Below are positions 1 to 6,252 of a DNA stretch of 64,000 nt, in pieces. Under the pieces are notes generated by a model. The model did not search any database. It was not told the DNA's origin and worked only from the letters and a program-made list of their open reading frames with translations. The stretch covers positions 558,001 to 622,000 of the forward strand of contig NZ_CP042176.1 in the NCBI RefSeq assembly GCF_005937885.2. The letters run 5' to 3'. The position numbers and the translations under genes are program-made. The DNA comes from Bradyrhizobium sp. KBS0727. Its GTDB lineage: Bacteria; Pseudomonadota; Alphaproteobacteria; Rhizobiales; Xanthobacteraceae. Position 1 is the stretch's first letter; the number at the start of each line of letters is the position of its first letter.

Positions 1-1
1 T

Positions 2-403
2 GTCAGTGAAATTCCTCCCGGCAGCAATAAGGTCGTGACGCTTCGCGGCCGGGAAATCGCGGTGTTCAATGTCGGCGGCGACTTCTATGCGTTGTTGAAT
101 CGCTGCCCGCACGAAGGCGCGAAGCTCAGTCGGGGTATCATCGTCGGATTGCCCGAATCCGAAGTGCCCGGCTGCTATCGACTTTCACGTCCCGGTGAAA
201 TTCTGCGCTGTCCCTGGCATGGCTGGGAGTTCGATTTGCGCACCGGCAAATCGCATTGCGACCCGCAGGGGCTTTTCACCCGGCAGTACAAGACGAGCAT
301 CGAGCGGGAGGCGCCGTCTCCGGACACGTGCGGTGACGGTGGACTGACCGCGGAAACGTTTTCGGTCATCGTCGAGGAGGCGGTCGTGTTCGTTGAAGTG
401 TAG
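2..403 (+). CDS. Rieske (2Fe-2S) protein, 5' end outside window
   Basis: Rieske-type electron-transfer protein, probably a ferredoxin component of a ring-hydroxylating or related oxygenase. The reading frame is open from base 2, so the true start lies left of the window. A GTG at 35 is in frame but would remove part of the first beta strand. Cluster ligands are visible as CPHEG (Cys-x-His) and CPWHGWEF (Cys-x2-His). The two ligand pairs are about 32 residues apart, roughly twice the usual spacing, with an extra Cys (PGCYRLS) in the loop. A second, shorter Rieske protein follows after 67 bases in the same direction, so the two were probably co-transcribed with an oxygenase gene further left. 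Partner and substrate cannot be told from the window. Confidence 0.85.
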   Translation, partial: VSEIPPGSNKVVTLRGREIAVFNVGGDFYALLNRCPHEGAKLSRGIIVGLPESEVPGCYRLSRPGEILRCPWHGWEFDLRTGKSHCDPQGLFTRQYKTSIEREAPSPDTCGDGGLTAETFSVIVEEAVVFVEV

Positions 404-418
404 GCCGCCTGGCGGCCT
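402..418 (+). other. hairpin between the two Rieske genes
   Basis: AGGCCGC and GCGGCCT are perfect inverted arms around a CTG loop, starting inside the TAG stop codon of the first Rieske gene. There is no T-run, so this is more likely an mRNA processing or stability stem than an intrinsic terminator. Confidence 0.4.
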
Positions 419-470
419 CGACGAACCGACCGGTCGCTTCACCAGAGATCACTTCAGCAAGAGGAACAGG

Positions 471-791
471 ATGCAAGACGGGGTTTGGCACGCGGTCTGC
501 GCTACCGCCGACATCGAGACCGGCACGATGATGCCGGTCGAAATCGGCGACCTGCAGATCGCGATCTACAATGTCGGCGGCGAGTTCTTTGCCACCGACA
601 ATATCTGTTCGCATGCCTTTGCGCTGCTGACGGACGGGCTGCTCGAGGACGACATGGTGGAATGCCCGTTACACGGCGCATGTTTCGACGTGAAGACGGG
701 CAAGGCGCAGTGCGAACCGGCCGAAATCGATCTTCGCGTCTATCCGACGCGATTAACCGGGGAACTTGTCGAGGTCTGCGTGGCGGATTGA
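471..791 (+). CDS. Rieske 2Fe-2S ferredoxin (oxygenase ferredoxin component)
   Basis: Small soluble ferredoxin of 106 residues, the usual length for ferredoxin subunits of multicomponent aromatic-ring dioxygenases. It would pass electrons from a reductase to the terminal oxygenase. Ligands are in CSHAFALL (Cys-x-His) and CPLHGACFD (Cys-x2-His), with standard spacing. The ATG at 471 is chosen because a purine-rich AGAGGAACAGG precedes it and the protein then starts MQDGVWHAV, typical of the family; the frame is open further upstream to 393 without support. It follows the longer Rieske gene by 67 bases. No oxygenase alpha subunit or reductase is visible here. Confidence 0.85.
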   Translation: MQDGVWHAVCATADIETGTMMPVEIGDLQIAIYNVGGEFFATDNICSHAFALLTDGLLEDDMVECPLHGACFDVKTGKAQCEPAEIDLRVYPTRLTGELVEVCVAD

Positions 792-966
792 GAGGGCCTT
801 AACGGGTGTTTGGCGCCTGGAACCGAGGTCCGGCGTTGCCGAGGCCGGTCCCGCCGGGCCTGGACCGGTTAACCGGGCGGCGATTGGTGCTGGTCCGGAT
901 GCGGAGTTTTGTTGCTTTGGCGCCTTGTTGCGACTAAAAGGCGCCTTATCAACCGAAAGACGCACG

Positions 967-1173
967 ATGGCCCACAACTACGCGATCAATGACGACGTCC
1001 ATCACCAGCTGCAGGGGCCTCAGGGCCGCGCGACCGTGAAGGAACGAAGCGTCTATACCATCGTCTCCTGCCTGCCGATCGAATCCGACGGCCGCCCGCG
1101 CTACCGCATCAAGAGCAAATCCGAGAATGTCGAGCGCGTCGTGACCGAGGAACAGATCAGCCGGCTCGGCTGA
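967..1173 (+). CDS. conserved small protein of unknown function
   Basis: A 68-residue soluble protein starting MAHNYAINDD and rich in charged residues, with the stretch RPRYRIKSKSENVERVV. No signal peptide, membrane segment or metal motif is seen. The frame is open upstream to 766, but the upstream part has no coding character, so the ATG at 967 is chosen. It converges on the secreted protein at 1219-1659. I recall similar short proteins as widespread hypotheticals in Bradyrhizobium but know no function. Confidence 0.65.
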   Translation: MAHNYAINDDVHHQLQGPQGRATVKERSVYTIVSCLPIESDGRPRYRIKSKSENVERVVTEEQISRLG

Positions 1174-1218
1174 TCCGCCGCCAGTTTGAATCGATCAACC
1201 GCTTCCTGGCAGGCGTTG

Positions 1219-1659
1219 CTATTGCGCCTTGTCGTGCGCCGCGATGCCGATCGCCTTGTAGTCGTAGGTCGGATAGAACTCGGTGCGATAGCTGCCCCAG
1301 GCGGTATTCTCGAAGATGCGATTGACCTCGCGTAGCCGCGACGCCGGCAGGCGCAGCGTCACCACCTGTCCGATCCCCATCATCACATACCAGCTGACGA
1401 CTTCGATGCCGGCCGGCGGGAAAGCCTTGTAATAGCCCTGCCGCTCAAGCTGTGCATTGAGTTCGCTTAACGGGCGGGACTGATCGTGCTTCAGGAACAC
1501 GGTGAGCATCACGGCATTGTCGGCCGTGGCTGCGGCATTCTCCGCCGGTGCCGGTGCGGTCTGCGCCAGGACGCTTGAACTGAACAAGGCCGCTGAACCG
1601 AACGTCAGGGTTCCGGCCAGCGCAGCCATCGCCATCCAATATCCCTTGCCTTGCGACAT
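1219..1659 (-). CDS. putative periplasmic protein of unknown function
   Basis: A 146-residue protein with an N-terminal hydrophobic stretch (about residues 8-32) ending in VLAQ, which looks like a Sec signal peptide cleaved near residue 33. An Ala/Pro-rich linker follows, then a compact domain containing MLTVFLKHDQ and GIGQVVTLRLPASR. The start is supported by GAGGGAG just upstream of the ATG. A perfect CRP-type site lies 134-149 bases upstream of the start codon. I do not recognise the family. Confidence 0.7.
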   Translation of the reverse strand: MSQGKGYWMAMAALAGTLTFGSAALFSSSVLAQTAPAPAENAAATADNAVMLTVFLKHDQSRPLSELNAQLERQGYYKAFPPAGIEVVSWYVMMGIGQVVTLRLPASRLREVNRIFENTAWGSYRTEFYPTYDYKAIGIAAHDKAQ

Positions 1660-2337
1660 CGCCGTCTCCCTCTTGAATGATGCGCCCGATGATTGAGGCC
1701 TCGATCATCGCGAGGCCGGCAAAGCCTGTAAATCGGAATCGGCGCGAAAAGCGGCCGTGGCGGCCGGCGATGACGGTGTTTCTACGGTCGATTGTGAAGC
1801 TGCTCACAGGGGCGCCCCGGCGTCCGCGCTATCCAAGGCGCGACCCAAAGTGCTACCCGGGCCGTCCAGGCCCGCCGGGTGGGACTGATGAAAACGCGAC
1901 GATTGGCTTTTTGGTGGTTCCGGTTCGTGGTCTCGGGACGGTTCCTGGCAAAATTCCTCCAGCGACCGCGCGCCTGACGCCGCGCAATCGCAGCGAAGCC
2001 CGAGCCCCATTCCAGCCGGCGGCGTTCAAATCCTCAACCCTTGAGTGCGCCCCCGGGGCGCTTGCGCGCGCATGACGCGTAGCTGCGCTGCGGTAGCAAC
2101 TCCAGGGCTGCGCAAGCCGTCAAAATCGATCAGGCTCTATTAAGAAGGTAAATGCGACCGCAGTGAAAATACCGGGCTGACGCGCACGGACGGAGGTTTA
2201 TTCGATCCGTAAAATTACAGAATTCTGAGCCAAAATGCCCCATTTATCGATGTTTTCCGTGCGTTTTCGCTAAATTATGGCCATCCCAGCGGTGAATTGC
2301 GGGATTCCCCGTATTCTTACTGGCGAGGAAATTAACC
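1660..2337. other. 678-base gene-free region
   Basis: Divergent intergenic region between the secreted protein (minus strand) and the LuxR-type regulator (plus strand). It holds a perfect CRP-type site at 1793-1808. From about 2120 to 2337 it is clearly more AT-rich, as expected for the promoter region of the downstream regulator. No convincing ORF or RNA gene was seen; frames open between 1677 and 2075 have no start signal or recognisable product. Confidence 0.5.
1793..1808. promoter_or_regulatory. CRP-type binding site, perfect TGTGA-N6-TCACA
   Basis: TGTGA at 1793-1797 and TCACA at 1804-1808 form a perfect E. coli-CRP-like palindrome with a 6-base spacer. It lies upstream of the minus-strand secreted protein. 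It is one of three perfect copies in the window, and the CRP homologue at 49394-50068 carries matching recognition-helix residues. Confidence 0.6.
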
Positions 2338-2361
2338 ATGAACGAGGAATGGGATCGATAA
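2338..2361 (+). other. 7-codon mini-ORF in frame with the following gene
   Basis: ATG at 2338 opens a 7-codon frame (MNEEWDR) ending in TAA at 2359-2361. It is preceded at 8 bases by GAGGA, a good ribosome binding site. It is in the same frame as the regulator that starts at 2371, which itself has a poor ribosome binding site. It may be a leader peptide coupled to translation of the regulator, or the original start of that gene cut off by a nonsense mutation. Confidence 0.4.
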
Positions 2362-2370
2362 CTTAGTTAT

Positions 2371-2991
2371 ATGTCACAAACAGACCATCGAGCCGGTGAT
2401 TCGCACTTTTCAAAGTGGGTAAAGGACATCACGCCCCTGGAAGACAATCTCGACTTTGTCCATCTGTCCGTTGCGCGGCTCCGCGCGACGGAAGAGGCGG
2501 GAGCTGCGATCGCCCGGCAGCTGAACGGTCCGCTGACCGCGCTGCTGCTCTACATGAACGAGATCAAGCAGCACAGCCATCAATTTTCCCAAGCGCCCGG
2601 CAACCGCGTTTACCTGCAACAGGTCGTCGAAAACGCGCTTCAGCAGACCGAACGCGTCTGCGCGCTGGTCAAGCAGATCTCGGATCGTCACCCGGCGTCG
2701 GCTCCGGATTCCGATCACCTGCAGGGCCGGGAGAGCCAGGACGGCCGCAGCAGGGATGTCGGACGTCCGCCGGGGGTGATGTTCGCGACCGAGTCCGGCC
2801 AGAAGCCGCTGACGAAGCGCGAGCGCGAGGTGCTCAGCCTGATCAGCGAGGGTTGCTCCAACAAGCAGGGCGCCTTGCGAATGAACATCAGTCCGCGGAC
2901 GTTCGAGAGCCATCGCGCCGAGGCGATGCGCAAGCTCGGGGCACGCAACACCGCGGATCTCGTGCGAAAGGCGTTGCTGCAGCCCGCCTGA
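2371..2991 (+). CDS. LuxR/FixJ-type regulator with degenerate histidine-kinase dimerisation domain
   Basis: A 206-residue protein with an unusual domain pair. Residues about 40-100 resemble the DHp (HisKA) helices of FixL-like kinases: AIARQLNGPLTALLLYM aligns with the kinase pattern A-x-A-H-E-L-N-x-P-L-T-A, but the phospho-accepting His is Arg49. No ATPase domain follows. Residues about 147-204 are a FixJ/LuxR helix-turn-helix (TKREREVLSLISEG, NISPRTFESHRAEAMRKLGA). It could be a dimerising DNA-binding protein, or one that docks onto receivers or kinases through the pseudo-DHp domain. The ATG at 2371 is the first usable start after an in-frame TAA. No receiver domain is present, so it is not a classical response regulator. 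Confidence 0.75.
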   Translation: MSQTDHRAGDSHFSKWVKDITPLEDNLDFVHLSVARLRATEEAGAAIARQLNGPLTALLLYMNEIKQHSHQFSQAPGNRVYLQQVVENALQQTERVCALVKQISDRHPASAPDSDHLQGRESQDGRSRDVGRPPGVMFATESGQKPLTKREREVLSLISEGCSNKQGALRMNISPRTFESHRAEAMRKLGARNTADLVRKALLQPA

Positions 2992-3096
2992 TCTCTCAAC
3001 CGTCATGCTCGATCCAGCCGGCATCGCTCACGGACGAAGTGCGTCTGCCCGGAGGGGATGACGGTCGGGCGCGGTCGGGTCCGCGTAGGCTTCTGT

Positions 3097-3170
3097 TTGA
3101 CTCGCTTGCTCTGCGCCAGCCGCCATCCACCCCCGATCAAGTCCGAGGGCGTGTTTTGCGCGAAAGCACC
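3097..3170 (+). repeat. dispersed repeat, family F copy 1
   Basis: TGACTCGCTTGCTCTGCGCC followed by GATCAAGTCCGAGGGCGTG closely matches the reverse complement of 3676-3757. The two copies flank the small gene at 3226-3471 in opposite orientation. Confidence 0.65.
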
Positions 3171-3225
3171 GTGGCCGGTGACGCACAAACATGCGCGTGG
3201 CGGTCGCGGCCGATGCGCTTGATGG

Positions 3226-3471
3226 TTAGTGGAGGTCTTCCACGAAAGAACGGACGCGAGGCGACGGCCGCAATGCGATGGATGTCTTGGGCTCTTCCTG
3301 GATGATCGTGATCGTCCACGCGGCCGGAACGCTCGCCTTGTTCTCCACGATCGATCGCACGTGGCCGGTGACCGCCGAGCCGGCTACGCGCGCGGTAGCG
3401 GTTCGGCCGTTGAACTGCGCGATACGGAAACGTCGCACTTCCTTCTGATCGCTCGTTTCAAACGTGAACAT
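3226..3471 (-). CDS. small protein of unknown function
   Basis: An 81-residue basic protein starting MFTFETSDQKEVRRF, with a beta-rich look (RTATARVAGSAVTGHV, WTITIIQEEP). The start at 3471 is chosen because AAGGAG sits 6 bases before that ATG; an earlier start at 3495 lacks support. It is bracketed by two inverted copies of a dispersed repeat. No family recognised. Confidence 0.55.
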   Translation of the reverse strand: MFTFETSDQKEVRRFRIAQFNGRTATARVAGSAVTGHVRSIVENKASVPAAWTITIIQEEPKTSIALRPSPRVRSFVEDLH

Positions 3472-3495
3472 GAGGTACTCCTTCAGTCCGCGCAC

Positions 3496-3796
3496 TATCG
3501 CCAGTCAAGATTAGCTGTCCGTGAAAATCCGAAGCCGTAGAAGTACGGCCAGGGTACGCGATGGCGCCAGATGCACGGCCCCGCCATGTTCGAAATTGAT
3601 CCCGCGATGTCGGAATGTTTGCCGATGCCGGCCGCGTCCGGCCGCCATGAAGACGCCGCGATGCGGACTTGCGGGTGCGATGGCGTTTTCGAGCGAAGCG
3701 TGCCCTCGGACTTGATCCGGAGGGTGGGTATCGGCTGGCGTGGGGAAAACGAGTCAGAACGAAAGCCGGTCGGGGACGTTGCGTCCCGGAACGACC
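3496..3796. other. 301-base gene-free region
   Basis: Between two minus-strand genes. It contains repeat family F copy 2 (3676-3757) and otherwise nothing recognisable. Confidence 0.5.
3676..3757 (-). repeat. dispersed repeat, family F copy 2 (inverted)
   Basis: Read on the minus strand this gives TGACTCGTTTTCC..., then CGCCAGCCGATACCCACCCT, then GGATCAAGTCCGAGGGCACG, a near copy of 3097-3170 in the opposite orientation. It also carries GCGTTTTCGAGCGAAG, a word shared with the family E repeats. Confidence 0.65.
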
Positions 3797-4183
3797 TTAG
3801 TCGTTGGGAAATACCGCTTCCATTTTGGTCCTCAGCGTCGCCGCGTTGAACGGCTTGACGATGTAATTGCTCACGCCGGCTTTTTTCGCGGCGATGACGT
3901 TCTCGGTCTTGGATTCCGCCGTGATCATGATGAAGGGCGTCTTCGAGAATTCCGGACTGGCGCGGACTTCCTTGAGCAGGTCGTAGCCGGTCATCGGTTC
4001 CATGTTCCAGTCGGAGATCACCAGGCCGTATCGCTTGGTCTGCAACTTGGCGAGCGCCGCCGATCCGTCGCTGGCATCGTCGACGTTCTCAAATCCGATC
4101 TGCTTGAGAAGGTTGCGGATGATGCGGATCATGGTGCTGTAGTCATCGACCACCAGGATCGGCATCGACAAATCAAAGGCCAT
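3797..4183 (-). CDS. cheY: CheY-like single-domain response regulator
   Basis: A 128-residue stand-alone receiver domain. Acidic pocket residues are in VVDDYSTM (about residues 11-18), the phospho-acceptor is Asp58 in ISDWNMEP, the Thr/Ala switch region is MITAES, and the conserved Lys is in YIVKPFNA. This is the CheY pattern, including the DWNMP-like loop, so the likely role is to carry a chemotaxis phosphoryl signal to the flagellar switch or act as a phosphate sink. It is about 2 kb from the cheA cluster but on the opposite strand. Together with 9552-9938 it makes two CheY proteins in the region. Confidence 0.85.
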   Translation of the reverse strand: MAFDLSMPILVVDDYSTMIRIIRNLLKQIGFENVDDASDGSAALAKLQTKRYGLVISDWNMEPMTGYDLLKEVRASPEFSKTPFIMITAESKTENVIAAKKAGVSNYIVKPFNAATLRTKMEAVFPND

Positions 4184-4482
4184 GTCTCTACTCCGCGCAA
4201 TTCACCAAGCCGCTGAACACGGGTGAATGCGCGCAGCACGCGAAAAGGTTCCGCTGCTTTTCTCGTACTCGCACCCGTCAGCACCGGACAATTATCAGGG
4301 CTCATTGAACAGCGCGTTAATTCCGGGCCGGACAGGTCGGCCGCGAAACCCGCTGGCTGCCAGTAATTATACGGGGAATGCGGACGCCGATCGTGGCCCG
4401 GAACAATCCCCGCGCGCAAGGTGGCGGGTGTCTGTCAAAACGATCCGGACGAACGATCAGGGCTTGGCCGGTGTGCAAGTCA

Positions 4483-5208
4483 TCACGCGGCCGCGCAGCG
4501 AATGCGGGGGTGGAGCAGCCTCGTGTACTGAGCCTTCACGGTTCCGTAGCATTCGCAGGAGGTCCTGAGCAGGCCGTCCAGATTGGTGATCTCGATATGC
4601 CCGCGGCTGTAGTGGATGAAGTTCGCCTGCTGCAGCGTGCTGGCCACCAGCGATACGCTGTTGCGGCGTGCGCCGATCATCTGCGCCATCGATTCCTGCG
4701 TCAGCGCCAGCTTGTCGCTGCCGGACAGGTCGCGCGTCTGCAACAGGCACCGCGCCAGCCTGGACTCCACCGTGTGGGAGGCGTTGCAGCCCGCGGTTTG
4801 CTGGATCTGCGCATAGACCGCCAGCCCATGCCGAGCCAGCGCGGCGCGAAACGTTGCGCTCTGGTCGGCCGCCGCGCGCAACTGGTCGACGTCGATCGTC
4901 GAGGCCACCCCGGGTACCAGCACCACCGCGGTGTTTAGCGCGACCGCGTCGCCGAGGGCGGAGAAGGAACCGAATATGCTGTCGCGGCCGACCATCGCGA
5001 CCTGAACGTGTTCGCCGCGTGCGAGCTTGACCACCAGCGAAATCACGCCGCGGTGCGGGAGGTAAGCGCGCTTGAGCGTCTCGTCGACTTCAACCAGCAC
5101 CATCTCCTGCGGGAGGTCAGTGGTGCGCAAATGTGGGCGGATCAATTCAAAGTCGTCCGCTGTCAACGAAGACAAAAATCCATTCGGTGAACGGGGGGCT
5201 GATTCCAC
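4483..5208 (-). CDS. Crp/Fnr-family regulator lacking a cNMP-binding signature
   Basis: A 241-residue transcription regulator: N-terminal cyclic-nucleotide-like beta barrel (about 20-130) and C-terminal Crp-type winged helix (about 150-225, with LTQESMAQMIGARRNSVSLV). The phosphate-binding cassette of true cAMP binders is not seen (SIFGSFSALGDAV lacks the Glu and Arg), and there are no FNR-type Cys clusters. It therefore probably senses something else or works through oligomerisation. The recognition helix (RRNSVSLV) differs from that of E. coli CRP, unlike the regulator at 49394. The GTG at 5208 is chosen because AGGGAG lies 6 bases upstream; the longer open frame to 5586 overlaps a pseudogene on the other strand. 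Confidence 0.75.
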   Translation of the reverse strand: MESAPRSPNGFLSSLTADDFELIRPHLRTTDLPQEMVLVEVDETLKRAYLPHRGVISLVVKLARGEHVQVAMVGRDSIFGSFSALGDAVALNTAVVLVPGVASTIDVDQLRAAADQSATFRAALARHGLAVYAQIQQTAGCNASHTVESRLARCLLQTRDLSGSDKLALTQESMAQMIGARRNSVSLVASTLQQANFIHYSRGHIEITNLDGLLRTSCECYGTVKAQYTRLLHPRIRCAAA

Positions 5209-5394
5209 AGCAGTCTCCCTGTCTGTAGGTATGGCCTTGTAGCCAAAGCCTGATGGGCAGACCCGGATGGGCAAAGCCTTACGGATCAAGCCGTTTCTGG
5301 CGCTGGCCCCTAATACGTACACTCCGAATTCTGGGATGATGATACCGGCCCGTAAGGTTGGCAAGCAGAATTGACAGGCATTTTCGACAAGGTC

Positions 5395-5768
5395 GTTAGA
5401 CGATCGGAGTACCTCGAACGCCATGGCATTGAAGTAACGATAGCCGATGGCGGCGAAGCCGGGCTTCGCGCCGGAAGGCGCGGGCTTCGACCTGATGATC
5501 GTCGATATCTTCATGCCGCACATGCGCGGTTTCGAATCGGTCAGGATATTTCCACGAGCGCGCGCCGGCGGTTCCGCTGATTGCAATGTGCGGCTACGCG
5601 TTCGCCAACCTCGACTCGCCGGCGCCGGACTTCCTGCGCATGGCGCTCGAACTCGGAGCGGTGCGCTGCCTGCGCAAGCCGTTTACGCCAATTGCTCTGC
5701 TGACTGTCATCAATGAGTGTGTCGCCGAAACCGGTTCTCACTTTGCTGGCGTTGTCCGGTTGGGCTAG
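5395..5768 (+). pseudogene. response-regulator receiver pseudogene with two frameshifts
   Basis: Three overlapping frames join into one receiver domain. The first gives LERHGIEVTIADGGEAGL (to about 5450). The second gives GAGFDLMIVDIFMPHMRGFE (about 5478-5550). The third gives HERAPAVPLIAMCGYAF then LELGAVRCLRKPFTP (about 5552-5768). One frame change lies near 5450-5475 and one near 5550, where a single extra base in ATATTTCCACGAG breaks the frame. The N-terminal strand with the acidic Asp pair is missing. The composite is clearly related to the intact receiver at 16285-16719: both have DIFMP-x-M-x-GFE and SAPDFL/SPAPDFL, then LGAV and KPF. It is a decayed paralogue, not a functional gene. 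Confidence 0.75.
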
Positions 5769-6252
5769 CGCAGACTTCGTGTCGCAGACGTCGTGCGGGC
5801 TGCGCGGCGCGCGCATGCCGCATGCGACGTTCAGGATCTGTTTACCATAAGCCGGATTGCCGATTTTTTGCGATCGACGGCGTCAACAGCCATGTGATTG
5901 CCGGAACGCTCGACAAGGCACTCTAGGAAAGCCGGAAGTTGATGAAGCGCGACGAAGCGTTGCTCGCGGCCTGACGCCGGCGTGTGGCCCCGAGACGAAG
6001 TTTTCCGGTTTGTCTCGGATGATCGCCGCGCCTTTTGCGCGAACGTCGATATCGCCCGCATCACCAGAACCCGCCTGGTATCGCCACCTGCGCACCGTTG
6101 TCGAAGCTGCAAGCGATCGCGGACGGACGCAGGCGGATCGCCAAAATTCACTTCCTCCGTATTTGCACGGACAACGAAATTAACGTCGTCGTGAAACCCG
6201 GACAGGTAGCCTGGAAGGCGACCGCTATTTGAATTTTGGAAGGCATGCTCTG
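5769..6252. other. gene-free region upstream of cheA
   Basis: About 480 bases between the receiver pseudogene and cheA. Several short frames are open, but none has a start signal or recognisable product. It presumably holds the promoter of the chemotaxis cluster; I could not pick out a convincing -35/-10 pair. Confidence 0.4.
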
